Source: Acidobacteriota bacterium
Lineage (GTDB): Bacteria; Acidobacteriota; Terriglobia; Bryobacterales; Bryobacteraceae
Assembly (NCBI GenBank): GCA_026393985.1
Contig: JAPKZB010000015.1
Location: forward strand, 78,960 to 142,959
Reading direction: 5' to 3'
DNA length: 64,000 nucleotides
Shown here piece after piece: positions 17,471 to 29,503 of the stretch. Each line of letters opens with the position of its first letter. The first letter of the stretch is position 1. The notes under the pieces are model-generated. The model ran no database searches, was not told the origin of the DNA, and worked only from the letters and a program-made list of their open reading frames with translations. A program made the translations under genes and the position numbers.

Positions 17471-17505
17471 TTGACAGCCCCTCCCCCCCTCTGGGAAACT
17501 ATTAC
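17471..17505 (+). promoter_or_regulatory. probable prfC promoter
   Basis: A perfect -35 TTGACA at 17471-17476 is followed by GAAACTATTAC; a -10 could be GAAACT (spacing 18) or a weaker hexamer around 17498-17505. prfC begins at 17522 with AAAGG as ribosome binding site. The five 11-base repeats abut the -35 box upstream. Confidence 0.5.
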
Positions 17506-17521
17506 CTAACCCAAAGGCAAC

Positions 17522-19135
<1,614 letters not shown>

Positions 19136-19153
<18 letters not shown>

Positions 19154-19993
19154 CATCGCCCGGATCCGTTCCCGAAACGCCGGGTCCCGGTAGCGCTCCC
19201 GCACCGGGCCCCACCACGCCCCGAACGCCGCCTCTTCGACCGCCAGCGCCGCGTCAAGCCCCGGACCCACCGCGCCCACCGCCTCGCGCAGCACCACCCG
19301 GTCCTGCAAGCCCCCGAGTGCGTCCTGAATCGTTTTCAGCTCCGCAATCCAGTCCGCCATATCTTTGCCGTACAAGCCGGCGAAAAACTCCGCCTGGTAG
19401 CGAACCGCCTTCACCCGCTTGCGTAAATCGTGCAGGATCTCGCCCGTCGCCGCGTCCCAGCCCGCGTGCAGAAACAGCCGGCAACCGAGCGGCAGCAGCA
19501 GGTCCGGCAGCGCCGGCCGCAGCGGCAACGCCCCCACCGTCCGGTAAACCGGATGCTGGGTCCACTGCCCCAAGCCCTCGCACAGGGCGCGATAGCGCTT
19601 GCCCCGCAGCGTCCGCCGCAAACCGGCAAACGCCTCGCTGCGCCGCTCCCGCAGCGCTGGCAGCACCCCCTCGTCCAGCCCCTCCATCTCGCTCAGCTTG
19701 GCCAGCAGAACGTCCAAATCCCGCACCCGCCCCAACCGGCCGCTGATCCGGCTAATCGCCCGATCCCCGGCCCCCTCCGGCCAGCGGACCACGAAACCAA
19801 AGGTTTCGGCCGCGGCGCGCAGGCGCCGCATCCCCACCCGCATTTGGTGGAGCGGCTCCGGGTCCACGTCCCGGAGCACGGCCTTCTCTTCCTGCGAGAA
19901 GTGCCGGAAGCTCCGGCGGACGACCCGGCGGGCAAACTCCCCCAATCGTTCCTTGGGTTCGTTTCGTCGGGCCGTCACGCCGTTGCCTCGCAT
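19136..19993 (-). CDS. CHAD domain protein
   Basis: A 285-residue helical protein with the conserved histidine alpha-helical (CHAD) domain: EPLHQMRVGMRRLRAAAETF near residue 50, RDLDVLLAKL, and LHDLRKRVKAVRYQAEFF with the second conserved His/Arg/Lys set. CHAD domains bind inorganic polyphosphate and are often found beside polyphosphate enzymes; a PPK2 lies 8 kb away on the same strand. The start codon overlaps the stop of TonB receptor 1 by one base (TAATG), so both are likely co-transcribed, although no functional link is evident. Confidence 0.87.
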
Positions 19994-22900
19994 TAGAACG
20001 TCAGCCGCAGCGCAAACTGCATCTGACGCGGAGAGCCGACGATACCGGTGATGATGCCGGCGTTCGGGTTGCCCACGCTCGCGTTCGGGATATCGAACTG
20101 GGCGTGGTTAAACAGGTTGAACATCTCGGCCCGGAACTGCAGCTTGAACCGTTCGGTCAGCTGGAAGTTCTTGAACAGCGAGAAGTCCACGTTCTCCCGG
20201 CCCGGTCCGCGCAGAATGTTCCGCCCGCCATTGCCGTAAGTGAAGATGGCCGGGGTGCCCCAAGCCGCGCCGCTGGCCGCGGTGCCAAGCGAGGTGTCAA
20301 ACCAGCGGGCAATCGTCGGGTTGTCGAGCTTGCCGTCCTTGAAACGGTCCGGACGGCTGCCGCCCGCATTGGCTACCGAAGCGGCCAGCGTCGGGGTGAA
20401 CGGCAGACCGGACTGGAGCTGCACAATCAGGTTGGTGTCCCAACCGCCGAACAGGTTGTCCACCACGCCGTTGCCCGAGCTGAACTTCCGGCCCTTGCCA
20501 AACGGCAGCTCGTAGTTCGTGCTGTACACAAACCGGTGCTTGATGTCGAAGCCCGACGTGCCGCGGTCCACCCGGCGGAACCGGATATCCTGCGGAATCG
20601 GCCCGTTGTCGCCGCCGCCGAACTGGTTCGGCACGTTGTCAACGGAGTTCGCCCAGGTGTAGGCGGCCAGGAAGCCGAGGCCGTTGTTGAAGCGGCGCTC
20701 AAGCGTCGACTGCAGGCTGTGATAAGCCGACAGACCGTCCGAGACGTTGTAGTCGATGTTCACCACTCCCGGCGCCCGCGAGAACAGGCGGCGGCGCGGA
20801 CCCGGCGCACCCGGCCCGGGGTCGGGCTGGTTGTAGTTGAACACCGTGTCGAGACGGCGGCCGAGGTTGCCCACGTAGCCGACCTTGAACACCAACTCCC
20901 ACGGCAGCTGCTGCTGCACCTGCAGGTTGTACTGCTGCGCGTAGCCGGAACGCAGGTTCGGATCGACCGCCAGGAAGTTACCCACCGGGTTGGCCACCGC
21001 CGCGTCAAAGTTCAGGTTCGGAATCGGCGGCAGGCCATCGGAGACGCGCCGCGGATTGGCCACGAACTGGTTGATGTCGATGACATTGATCGGGCCGAAC
21101 GGCAACTGCCGGTGACGGCGCATCACGACGCTCTCGCTCCCCACCGGGTTGAAGAAGATGCCGTAGCCGCCGCGGATCACCGTACCGTTCTTGACGCGGT
21201 AGGCAAAGCCGAAGCGCGGCGCAAAGTTGTTCCGGTCCGCCCGTACGCCCGTCCGTTCGTCGGTGTTGAAGCCGGCAATCAACAGCTTGGCGTTGTTGAC
21301 GTCGAAGTTCGTCCAGCGGTTGGTTACCTCTGAGGTCGGGGTGTCGAACTCGTAGCGGACGCCGAAGTTCAGCGTCAGCCGGTCGGAGATCTTCCAGTCG
21401 TCCTGCACGAAGTAGTTGGACTCCCAGATGCGGATGCCGGGGGCGATCAGCGTGAAGTCCTGCTCAATCGTGTTGGCCGTGCCGAGGATCAGCGCCGCCA
21501 TCGCGTCGCCCGTGGCGGCCGCGTTGTTCGGGTTGTCGGTGAAGGTGCGGCCGAAGTTGAAACGGCCGTTGCCGCGGTTGGTCTGGTACTGCGTCAACTG
21601 CCGGCGGCGGAAGTCGACGCCGTACTTCACGGTGTGGCGGCCGCGCAGGTTGGTGAAGTTCACGCCCGGGTGATAGGTGTTCTCAATGCGGATGATGGGC
21701 AGCGAACGGGTCTGGCCAATACCGGTGTAGCCGGCCGGGCTGAAGATCGGAATGCCGTTCGAGTTCGGACCCTGGTTGGCCCCGCGCACGCCGAGCTTCT
21801 CGCCCAACTGCGCACCCTCGGCGGCGCCTTCCTGCACAAAGTTCAGCGCAAAGCGGTTAAAGCCCATGCGTGCTTCCATGACGAAGGTCGGGGTGATGGT
21901 CCGCACCCAGCTCAGCACCGAGTGGTAGGCCTTCAACGCGGAGTCGCCGGCGAAAGTGTCTTCGTTGCCCAGGCTCACCGGGCTGCTGATGCCGGGCAGC
22001 GTGACCGGCGCAAACGTCGACGGGCGGGTCGTGGTCGTGTCCTGCCGCGAGAAGCGGCCGAAGACGGTGTTGCGGTCGTTCCAATTCCAGTCCACGCGCA
22101 GGTCGCCCTGGTCCCAGCGCTGCTTGTCGCCGGGGTTGGTAACGTGGTTGTTCACGAGGCCCGCGCGCTGCGGCAGCGGATAGGCGGCCACGAGCTTCGA
22201 CATGACCGGATCGAAGCGGTTCAGCGGAATCTGCCGGTTCGGGAAGGGATCGCGCGTAAAGCCGGTCGCCGTGCCCGGCGCCGGGCGCAGCGTGTTCGGG
22301 TCGAAGATATCGCGCACGGCGGCGAAGTTGCCCACCCGGGTTTCCGCCGTCGGTACGGTGTTGACGAAGGTGCGCTGCAGGCTGCGGCGGAAACCTTCAT
22401 AGTTGCCGAAGAAAAACAACTTGTTCTTGATGATCGGACCGCCGAGGCTGGCGCCGAACTGGTTCTGCCGCAGCGTGGGCTTGACGGCGCTAAAGAAGTT
22501 CCGCGCGTCGAACTTATCGTTGCGCAGGAAGTTGTAGGCGCTGCCGTGCAGTTCGTTGGCGCCGGACTTGGTGATCACGTTCACCGTCGCGCCCGAGTTC
22601 CGGCCCTGGTCGGCCGTAAACAGGCTGGTCTGGATCTTAAACTCGCGGACAGCTTCCACCGACGGCCGCAGCACGATCGACAGCGTCAGCCGCTCGTTGT
22701 TGTCAATGCCGTCCCAAAGGAAGTTGTTCGAACCCTCGCGGTTGCCGTTGGCGAAGATCTCGCTGCCCGGGCGCAGGTCGTCCGGACGGGTGCCGCTCAT
22801 GATGGTCGACCGGCTGCCGAAGCCCACGCCGGTCACACCCGGTCCGAGCGTGGCCAGTTGCACGAAGTTGCGGCCGTTCAGCGGCAACTCGGCCACCTGC

Positions 22901-23298
22901 CGCTGCTCGACCACCTGGCCGATCGACGAGGAGTCGCTTTCAATGAGCGGGGTGGAGGCCTTCACCTCCACCGATTCGGTTACCGTACCGACTTCAAGCG
23001 CAATGTCGAAGCGGGCGGTCTGGTTGACTTCGAGGTTCACCTCCTGGAAGGCCTGGCGAAAGCCGGTCTTGGTGGCGGTGATCTTATAGCGGCCCGGCGG
23101 TAGCAGGGGAAGCGTAAAAACGCCGTTCGAGTCGGACTCCACCTCGCGCGTCGCGGAGGTGGCCAGATTCTGGGCGGCCACTTTGGCCCCGGCCACCGCG
23201 GCCGAGGACTTGTCGGTCACTGTACCGGTGACGGAGGAACTGGTTTGAGCCCAGGCCGCAGCCAGGAACCCTATGCATAGAATAACGAAACGTATCAT
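19993..23298 (-). CDS. TonB-dependent receptor, Oar-type, with N-terminal carboxypeptidase-regulatory domain (1)
   Basis: A 1101-residue outer-membrane protein. Signal peptide MIRFVILCIGFLAAAWAQ; residues about 20-105 form a CarboxypepD_reg-like domain (GTVTDKSSAAVAGAKVAAQN, PPGRYKITATKTGF). A plug-like region follows with ELPLNGRNFVQLATLGPGV, the signature of acidobacterial Oar-like receptors, and SGATVNVITKSGANELHGSA. The remaining 850 residues are barrel strands, ending MQFALRLTF with a terminal Phe as required for BAM recognition. Ligand unknown; such receptors are multiplied in acidobacteria and presumed to take up plant or microbial polymers. It is followed on the same transcript by the CHAD gene. 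Confidence 0.92.
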   Translation of the reverse strand: MIRFVILCIGFLAAAWAQTSSSVTGTVTDKSSAAVAGAKVAAQNLATSATREVESDSNGVFTLPLLPPGRYKITATKTGFRQAFQEVNLEVNQTARFDIALEVGTVTESVEVKASTPLIESDSSSIGQVVEQRQVAELPLNGRNFVQLATLGPGVTGVGFGSRSTIMSGTRPDDLRPGSEIFANGNREGSNNFLWDGIDNNERLTLSIVLRPSVEAVREFKIQTSLFTADQGRNSGATVNVITKSGANELHGSAYNFLRNDKFDARNFFSAVKPTLRQNQFGASLGGPIIKNKLFFFGNYEGFRRSLQRTFVNTVPTAETRVGNFAAVRDIFDPNTLRPAPGTATGFTRDPFPNRQIPLNRFDPVMSKLVAAYPLPQRAGLVNNHVTNPGDKQRWDQGDLRVDWNWNDRNTVFGRFSRQDTTTTRPSTFAPVTLPGISSPVSLGNEDTFAGDSALKAYHSVLSWVRTITPTFVMEARMGFNRFALNFVQEGAAEGAQLGEKLGVRGANQGPNSNGIPIFSPAGYTGIGQTRSLPIIRIENTYHPGVNFTNLRGRHTVKYGVDFRRRQLTQYQTNRGNGRFNFGRTFTDNPNNAAATGDAMAALILGTANTIEQDFTLIAPGIRIWESNYFVQDDWKISDRLTLNFGVRYEFDTPTSEVTNRWTNFDVNNAKLLIAGFNTDERTGVRADRNNFAPRFGFAYRVKNGTVIRGGYGIFFNPVGSESVVMRRHRQLPFGPINVIDINQFVANPRRVSDGLPPIPNLNFDAAVANPVGNFLAVDPNLRSGYAQQYNLQVQQQLPWELVFKVGYVGNLGRRLDTVFNYNQPDPGPGAPGPRRRLFSRAPGVVNIDYNVSDGLSAYHSLQSTLERRFNNGLGFLAAYTWANSVDNVPNQFGGGDNGPIPQDIRFRRVDRGTSGFDIKHRFVYSTNYELPFGKGRKFSSGNGVVDNLFGGWDTNLIVQLQSGLPFTPTLAASVANAGGSRPDRFKDGKLDNPTIARWFDTSLGTAASGAAWGTPAIFTYGNGGRNILRGPGRENVDFSLFKNFQLTERFKLQFRAEMFNLFNHAQFDIPNASVGNPNAGIITGIVGSPRQMQFALRLTF

Positions 23299-23353
23299 AC
23301 TTACTTAGATCTCCCTGATACTCCGTAACGCAATCTTAACGGAGCGCAACTGA

Positions 23354-23376
23354 TGCTATGATATCGCCTGAGAGGG
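23354..23376 (+). promoter_or_regulatory. extended -10 and ribosome binding site of the DUF1549 gene
   Basis: TGC-TATGAT at 23354-23362 is an extended -10 element, and GAGAGGG (23370-23376) is a good Shine-Dalgarno sequence just before ATG 23381. The -35 is poor, as expected for extended -10 promoters. Confidence 0.5.
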
Positions 23377-23380
23377 TCTA

Positions 23381-25522
23381 ATGTGGAAGCCGGTACTCCT
23401 CGCCGCCGCGGCTGTGACGCTGATCGCCGCGTCGATTAATCCCAAAGATGACGCCTGGATCGGCGGCCGCCGATCGTATTGGGCGTTCCAACCGGTAGTC
23501 CGGCCCGCAGTTCCCAAGCTGAGCCCGAATCCGATCGACGCCTTCCTGCTCGAGCAACTGCAGGCTAAAGGCCTGACCCCGTCCCCGCCGCTCGATAAAG
23601 CCCGCCTCGCCCGCCGCGTCACGCTCGATCTCACCGGCCTGCCCCCCACCGCCGAAGAGGTCCGCCGCTTCGTGGCCGACCGTTCCCCTCGGGCCTACGA
23701 AACTCTGGTCGACCGCTTGATCGCCTCGCCCGCCTACGGCGAACGCTGGGCCCTCCGCTGGCTCGACGTCGTCCGCTACGCTGACACCAACGGCTACGAA
23801 CTCGACGCCGAACGCCCCCACGCCTGGCGGTACCGCGACTATGTTGTCGACAGCTTCAACGCCAACAAACCCTACGACCGTTTCTTAAAGGAACAGATCG
23901 CCGGCGACGAACTCTACCCCGGCGACCGCCAGGCGCTCATCGCCACCGGCTTCCACCGCGCCGGCCCGATTCATCTGGTGGGCGGCAATCAGGACGAGGA
24001 GATGAACCGTCAGGAGGTGCTCACCGAGATGACCCTCGGCGTCTCGAACGTCTTCCTCGGCATGACCGTCGGCTGCGCCCGCTGCCATAACCATAAGTTC
24101 GATCCCATTCTCCAAGCCGACTACTACCGCCTGCAGGCTGTCTTTGCCGCCACCGAACTCCAGGACACCGAGATCGTCTCGGCTGAAGAGAAGGCCGCCC
24201 ACGAAGCCGCCATGAAGGCGTGGAACGCCCGGCTCAAACCGATCACCGACGAGATCGCGGCCATCGAAAAGCCCGTGCGCGAACGGATCAAGGCCGAGCG
24301 GCAGGCCAAGCTCGAAAAACGCTTCCGCGAAGCGCTCGACATCCCCAAAGAGAAGCGGACCCCCGAGCAGGAGATTGTGGCCAAAGAGGCCAACCGGCAG
24401 ATCAACCCCACTTGGGACGAGGTTGTCGCCGCCATTGAACCCAAAGAGAAGGAGCGCCGCGCCGTGCTGCGCCGGCAGATGCATCAGCTCGAGTTTGAGA
24501 AACCCGAGCCGGCGCGCACCGCCTACGCCGTCGCCAATAGGGACAAGGCGCCGGTGACGCACATTCTCAAGATCGGCGATCACCGCCATAAGCTCGACCC
24601 CGTCGAGCCCGGCTTTCTCACCGTGCTCGGCGCGCTCGACGCGCCGGCCGGGCCGCAGGGCCGCCGCGCGGCGCTCGCTAACTGGCTCGCCCGCCCCGAG
24701 CATCCGCTCACGGCCCGCGTCATGGTCAACCGTATCTGGCAGCTCCGCATGGGCTCAGGCCTGGTGCCCACGCCGAACGACTTTGGCATTCTGGGCGGCC
24801 GCGCCTCCAACCGCAAACTGCTCGACTGGCTGGCCGCCGAGTTCGTCTCCTCCGGCTGGGACATCAAGCACATGGACCGGCTGATCGTCACCACCGCCGC
24901 CTACCGGCAGTCGGCCGACATCGACGCGAAGAAGGCCGCCATTGACGGCGAAAACAAGTTCTACTGGCGGATGAATCGCCGGCGCCTCGAAGGCGAAGCC
25001 ATCCGCGACTCCCTCCTGGTGGCCACCGGCCAGCTGAACGCGCGCCGCGGCGGCGTCCCCGTCAAGGTGCCCATCGAGCAGGAGATCTACGACATCATCT
25101 TCACTGAAGCCGAGCCGGACAACCTCTGGCCCGTGCTGCCGGACAAGCGCGAACACAACCGCCGCAGCCTCTACCTGCTCAACAAACGCACCGTCCGTCT
25201 CCCGCTGCTGAACAACTTCGACCAGCCCGACGCCGTCAGCTCCTGCCCGGTCCGCGCCAACTCGACGCACGCCCTGCAGGCGCTGACGCTGCTCAACTCT
25301 GACTTCGCCTACGAGCAGGCGCAAGCCTTTGCCGAGCGGCTGAAGCCCGGCTGCGCAGCGCTGCCCTGCCAGGTCCGCCGCGCCTATGAACTCGCCCTGC
25401 AGCGCGAACCCCAGCCCGCCGAAATGCGGCTGGCCCTTGATTTCCTCGGCCGCCAGAAAATGCCTCTGGTTGACTTCTCCCGTGCTCTGCTGAACCGCCA
25501 TGAATTCGTCTATATCCCGTAG
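23381..25522 (+). CDS. DUF1549 and DUF1553 domain protein
   Basis: A 713-residue secreted protein with a signal peptide or N-terminal anchor ([16 protein letters not shown]). The DUF1549 half shows [48 protein letters not shown] and a [12 protein letters not shown] motif, a CxxCH that may bind haem. The DUF1553 half shows [20 protein letters not shown] and [18 protein letters not shown]. These domains normally follow a PSCyt1 cytochrome domain; that domain is absent here. Together with the DUF1501 gene, overlapping by 23 bases, it forms the standard two-gene module of planctomycetes, verrucomicrobia and Solibacter; the role is unknown. Confidence 0.93.
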   Translation: MWKPVLLAAAAVTLIAASINPKDDAWIGGRRSYWAFQPVVRPAVPKLSPNPIDAFLLEQLQAKGLTPSPPLDKARLARRVTLDLTGLPPTAEEVRRFVADRSPRAYETLVDRLIASPAYGERWALRWLDVVRYADTNGYELDAERPHAWRYRDYVVDSFNANKPYDRFLKEQIAGDELYPGDRQALIATGFHRAGPIHLVGGNQDEEMNRQEVLTEMTLGVSNVFLGMTVGCARCHNHKFDPILQADYYRLQAVFAATELQDTEIVSAEEKAAHEAAMKAWNARLKPITDEIAAIEKPVRERIKAERQAKLEKRFREALDIPKEKRTPEQEIVAKEANRQINPTWDEVVAAIEPKEKERRAVLRRQMHQLEFEKPEPARTAYAVANRDKAPVTHILKIGDHRHKLDPVEPGFLTVLGALDAPAGPQGRRAALANWLARPEHPLTARVMVNRIWQLRMGSGLVPTPNDFGILGGRASNRKLLDWLAAEFVSSGWDIKHMDRLIVTTAAYRQSADIDAKKAAIDGENKFYWRMNRRRLEGEAIRDSLLVATGQLNARRGGVPVKVPIEQEIYDIIFTEAEPDNLWPVLPDKREHNRRSLYLLNKRTVRLPLLNNFDQPDAVSSCPVRANSTHALQALTLLNSDFAYEQAQAFAERLKPGCAALPCQVRRAYELALQREPQPAEMRLALDFLGRQKMPLVDFSRALLNRHEFVYIP

Positions 25523-26903
25523 AAACGTTCTTCGCCAGGGCCTGGGCGCCGTGGCCGCCGAGTGGCTGCTGCAGCGCGATCTGCGGGCCGCCACGGTCCG
25601 CGCCAATCCGCTGGCCGCCAAAACGCCGCACTTCGAGCCGAAGGCCAAAGCGGTCATTTTCCTCTTTATGGTGGGCGCGCCGAGCTCGATCGACATGTTC
25701 GACCCCAAGCCGGCGCTCGAAAAATACGCCGGGCAGAAGCTGCCCGAAAGCTACGGCAAAATCACGAGCCAGTTCACGGTCGGCGATACCCCGCTGCTGC
25801 CTTCGCCGTGGAAGTTCCACCGGCACGGCCGGAGCGGGCTGCCGGTTTCGACCCTCTATTCGAACGTGGCCCGCCACGTCGACGATATCTGTTTCGTTCG
25901 CAGCTTCTACACCGAGAGCGTCGTGCACGCCCCGGCCATGTACCAGGTGCACACCGGCCGCGTTCTGACCGGCTACCCGTCGATGGGCTCCTGGGTTACC
26001 TACGGCCTCGGCAGTCCGGCCGATAACCTGCCGGCCTACGTCGCCATGCCGCAGCCGGAGGGCACTCCCGAAGGCGGCACGCCCTGCTGGGGGTCCGGCT
26101 TCCTGCCCGCTGTCTACCAGGGGACGCTCTTGCGCAGCGGCCCTTCGCCGATCCTCCACTTGAAGAACCCGGGCAGCGTCACCGCGCAGCGGCAGCGGTC
26201 GACGCTCGACCTGCTGCAGAAGATGAATGACCTCGACACGCAGCCCGAGGACTCCGAAATGGCCGCCCGCATCGCCAGCTACGAGCTCGCCTTCAAGATG
26301 CAGAGTGCGGCGCCGGAGGCGGTCGACATCATGAAGGAGTCCGAGGCGACCAGGAAACTCTACGGCATCGATAAGCCGCAGACCCGGGACTTCGGCACCC
26401 GTCTGCTGCTGGCCCGGCGGCTGGTCGAACGGGGCGTCCGCTTCGTGCAGGTATACTCAGGCGGCGGCCCGGTGAGCATTCAGTGGGACGCGCACTCGAA
26501 CCTCGTCGCCAACCACGAGAAGATGGCCGGCTTGACCGATCAGCCGATCGCGGCGCTATTACAGGACTTGAAGGCCCGCGGCCTGCTCGACGACACGCTC
26601 GTCATCTGGGGCTCGGAGTTCGGCCGGCTGCCCATGTCCGAAAGCGGCAACGGCCGCGACCACAACCCCCACGGCTACACGATGTGGTTTGCCGGCGGCG
26701 GAGCCAAGGGCGGAACGGTGGTGGGCGAGACCGATGAACTCGGCCTGCGCGGCGTGGGCGAACGTTACCATATGCGGGATTTCCACGCCACCATGCTGCA
26801 CATGATGGGGCTCGACCAGCACAAGCTGTTCTACCTTCATAACGGGCGCAACGAGAAGCTCACCGACTTTGGCGGCAACCTGATTACGAAGCTCTACTCC
26901 TGA
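25500..26903 (+). CDS. DUF1501 domain protein
   Basis: A 467-residue protein with a Tat-type leader ([20 protein letters not shown]). The DUF1501 body is recognised from [20 protein letters not shown], the [14 protein letters not shown] segment, [20 protein letters not shown] and the late [15 protein letters not shown] plus [18 protein letters not shown] block. The alkaline-phosphatase/sulfatase-like fold is suggested by GSEFGR and DHNPHG, with possible metal ligands. The start lies inside the end of the DUF1549/1553 gene, indicating translational coupling. The 3' end overlaps the convergent HAF-repeat gene by ten bases. Confidence 0.93.
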   Translation: MNSSISRRNVLRQGLGAVAAEWLLQRDLRAATVRANPLAAKTPHFEPKAKAVIFLFMVGAPSSIDMFDPKPALEKYAGQKLPESYGKITSQFTVGDTPLLPSPWKFHRHGRSGLPVSTLYSNVARHVDDICFVRSFYTESVVHAPAMYQVHTGRVLTGYPSMGSWVTYGLGSPADNLPAYVAMPQPEGTPEGGTPCWGSGFLPAVYQGTLLRSGPSPILHLKNPGSVTAQRQRSTLDLLQKMNDLDTQPEDSEMAARIASYELAFKMQSAAPEAVDIMKESEATRKLYGIDKPQTRDFGTRLLLARRLVERGVRFVQVYSGGGPVSIQWDAHSNLVANHEKMAGLTDQPIAALLQDLKARGLLDDTLVIWGSEFGRLPMSESGNGRDHNPHGYTMWFAGGGAKGGTVVGETDELGLRGVGERYHMRDFHATMLHMMGLDQHKLFYLHNGRNEKLTDFGGNLITKLYS

Positions 26904-27985
26904 GCGCGTGTCCGGCGCCGGAACCAGTGACCGAATGCCACCAGCGCAATCCCCGCGCCCAGCAGGCTCATCGTATCCGGTTCCGGCACCGCGGTAACGG
27001 AACTCGCCTCAAACCCGGACAGCGGCGGTACGCTCGCAATCGGGTTGAGCAGCACGGCCATTTGCTGGCCGCCGTAGATCCCGGTGCCCACAATCTGCCC
27101 GCTATCGTTGATGCCGTGGGCAGCCAGCAGGTGCCAGCCGGAGTTAGGCGCCACCAACTCGTTCAGGTTTTGCATCTGCCCGTTTGAGTAAAGGAAGGCG
27201 GCCACTTCGTTGTCCCCGGCTACCCAGGAGTAGCCCACTACCTGCCCGGTCCGGTTGATGCCGTAAGCATAGCTGGCGACGCCGCCGAGCGTACCGAGGC
27301 CGGAGAGCATGCCGTTCTGGTAGAGGAATGCTTCGAGAAAGCCAGTGCTGCGCGCGGCATGGCCCACCACCTGCCCGGCGTCGTTCAGCGCCATGGCGTA
27401 GCTCGAACCCCCGCCCAGCGTACCGATCGACTGCAACTGGCCATTTTGCGAAACGAAGCCAATCATGTCGCCGTAGGCCGTATCCCCGTAGCCGGCCACC
27501 TCGCCGGCGGTGTTAATCCCATACGCCGAAGCCCAGTTGCCGCCCATCAGCGTACCCAGCAGCTGCACCTGGCCGCCCACCGTCCGGAAGGCCTGGCCGT
27601 TGCTCATTCCCGCCACTTGCCCGGAACTGTTAACCGCCGTGGCGCCGCTCTCGCCCGTGCCGATGGCGCTGGGCGTCCCGTTCTGCCACTGCACCGCCGC
27701 GCCGTCGGCTGACCCCACGATGGTGCCCGCGTTGTTAATGCCGTTGGCATACTGCTGGAAGCTGCCGGGCAGTCCGCCCAACTCAATCAACGCCCCGCCG
27801 TTCCAAACGAACCCACGGGAGTCCCCCACGGCGTTGAAGCTCGATCCGACCACAACTCCATTGTTATTAATGGCATAGGCCGTAGCCGCGCCACCCAGAT
27901 TGCCCAGGCCGAAGATTTGATAAGAAGGCACCGCCCAGAGACTCGAGCAGGCTGATACTGTGACTAGCAGGTTTAAGGCGCGCAT
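26894..27985 (-). CDS. HAF-repeat protein with PEP-CTERM anchor
   Basis: A 363-residue secreted protein. After a signal peptide ([18 protein letters not shown]) come about seven HAF repeats, for example [60 protein letters not shown] and [20 protein letters not shown]. The C-terminus is a PEP-CTERM sorting signal: [20 protein letters not shown] followed by [19 protein letters not shown] proteins are processed by exosortase in exopolysaccharide-producing bacteria; no exosortase gene lies in the window. Glycosyltransferases nearby (29.5-32 kb) and wecB would fit an exopolysaccharide-making cell. The function of the repeats is unknown. Confidence 0.9.
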   Translation of the reverse strand: MRALNLLVTVSACSSLWAVPSYQIFGLGNLGGAATAYAINNNGVVVGSSFNAVGDSRGFVWNGGALIELGGLPGSFQQYANGINNAGTIVGSADGAAVQWQNGTPSAIGTGESGATAVNSSGQVAGMSNGQAFRTVGGQVQLLGTLMGGNWASAYGINTAGEVAGYGDTAYGDMIGFVSQNGQLQSIGTLGGGSSYAMALNDAGQVVGHAARSTGFLEAFLYQNGMLSGLGTLGGVASYAYGINRTGQVVGYSWVAGDNEVAAFLYSNGQMQNLNELVAPNSGWHLLAAHGINDSGQIVGTGIYGGQQMAVLLNPIASVPPLSGFEASSVTAVPEPDTMSLLGAGIALVAFGHWFRRRTRAQE

Positions 27986-28087
27986 GGTAAGGTTTCTTCT
28001 TTAGTCTGTCATCCAAAGATCCGGCAAAGTCCTCAGGGAAATCCTAGGAGAGAAGCATTTTCATATTCCTTAGCCGTACGGTATACA

Positions 28088-29503
28088 ATGGCGGATCAGG
28101 TGAACTCCAAGCTTCTGCGCTCCCTCTCCCTGCTGGCGATCTACCTGGGAATCACGTATTTGTGGCCGGCGCCGGGCGGCATACGGCCCGGCGACTGGCG
28201 GTTGTTCGCCGTCTTCATGGCGACGGTGAGCGGATTGATCCTGCAGCCACTGCCGGGTGGGGCGGTGGTGCTGATCGGATTGACGGCGGCGGCGGTGGTG
28301 GGCGGGTTGAGCATGAAGGGGGCGCTCGAGAGCTACGCCGATACGACGGTGTGGCTGGTCATGGCCGCGTTTTTTATCTCTCGCTCGCTGCTGAACACGG
28401 GGCTGGCGAGGAGGATTGCGCTGGTTTTTGTGCGGGCGTTCGGGTCAACTTCGCTCGGGGTGACCTATGCGTTGGCGCTGAGTGATGTTACGTTGGCGAC
28501 GATTATTCCCTCGAACGGCGCGCGGTCGGGCGGGGTGACGCTGCCGGTGGTGCGGTCGATTGCTGAGTTGTACGGTTCGCGCCCTGGGGAGACGGCGGGG
28601 CAGTTGGGCACCTACCTGATGCTGGCGGTCTACCAGTCGATTTGCGTAAGCGCGGCGATGTTTTTGACCGGCCAGGCGTCCAACCCGCTGGTGGCGCAAA
28701 TGGCGGCCCAACAGGGTTTTGAGATTACCTGGATGAGTTGGCTGGTGGCCGGCGCGGTGCCGGGGGCGCTGTCGCTGGCCGTGCTGCCGCGGGTGGTGAT
28801 GTGGATGTCGCCGCCGGTGATCCAGCGGACGCCGGAGGCGCGGGTGTTTGCCAGTGCGGAGTTGGCGCGGATGGGGCCGATGTCGGGGGCCGAGCGGATT
28901 CTGGCGGTGATCTTTGCCGGGGTGTGCGGGCTGTGGGCGACCAGCGGTTGGCACAAGATGGACATTACGCTCACGGCGCTCATCGGCTGCGCGGCGCTGC
29001 TGCTGACCGGCGTGCTGCGCTGGGAGGATGTCAAGACGGAGACGGCCGCCTGGGACATCTTCATCTGGTACGGCGGGCTGCTGCGGCTGGGCAAGGCGCT
29101 GAATGAAGGCGGGGTGACGACGGCGTTTGCCAAGAGCGTGGGGGCCCAGTTTGGCGATGCCGGCTGGGTGTGGCTGTTTGCTGTCGCGCTGCTCGTCTAC
29201 TTCTACGCGCACTATCTGCTTGCGAGCATCACGGCGCACCTGCTGGCCATGTACCCCCCGTTTCTGGCCCTGCTGGTGCTGCAGGGCGCGCCGCTTGGTC
29301 TGGTGGTGTTCGCCTTTGCGTGCTTCACCAATTTTTCAGCCGGGCTGACCAACTACGGCACCACGCCCAGTCCCATGTTTTTTGCGCACGGTTATGTGGG
29401 GCTGCCGCTGTGGTGGCGGGTCGGGTTCGTCTGCTCGCTCGTCAACATCGCGATCTGGTCGACATTCGGCTTTGGCTGGTGGAAGCTGCTGGGAATCTGG
29501 TAG
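28088..29503 (+). CDS. DASS-family divalent anion:sodium symporter
   Basis: A 471-residue inner-membrane transporter with about twelve hydrophobic segments. Family features include YADTTVWLVMAAFFISRSLL, TLATIIPSNGARSGGVTLPV (the SNT-like sodium/substrate motif) and TNFSAGLTNYGTTPSPMFFA (its C-terminal counterpart). It is closest in character to the plastidic 2-oxoglutarate/malate and YbhI/YflS branch, so a C4-dicarboxylate or citrate substrate is expected. TATACA sits directly before the ATG, and no Shine-Dalgarno sequence is visible, so the true start could be slightly downstream. The stop abuts the convergent GT2 stop with no spacer. Confidence 0.92.
   Translation: MADQVNSKLLRSLSLLAIYLGITYLWPAPGGIRPGDWRLFAVFMATVSGLILQPLPGGAVVLIGLTAAAVVGGLSMKGALESYADTTVWLVMAAFFISRSLLNTGLARRIALVFVRAFGSTSLGVTYALALSDVTLATIIPSNGARSGGVTLPVVRSIAELYGSRPGETAGQLGTYLMLAVYQSICVSAAMFLTGQASNPLVAQMAAQQGFEITWMSWLVAGAVPGALSLAVLPRVVMWMSPPVIQRTPEARVFASAELARMGPMSGAERILAVIFAGVCGLWATSGWHKMDITLTALIGCAALLLTGVLRWEDVKTETAAWDIFIWYGGLLRLGKALNEGGVTTAFAKSVGAQFGDAGWVWLFAVALLVYFYAHYLLASITAHLLAMYPPFLALLVLQGAPLGLVVFAFACFTNFSAGLTNYGTTPSPMFFAHGYVGLPLWWRVGFVCSLVNIAIWSTFGFGWWKLLGIW

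Noticed and set aside
20000..28100. Replication origin suggested by the C-to-G skew change
   Set aside because: No dnaA, dnaN, gyrB or cluster of DnaA boxes was seen, and the skew reverses again further on. Kept only as a skew finding.
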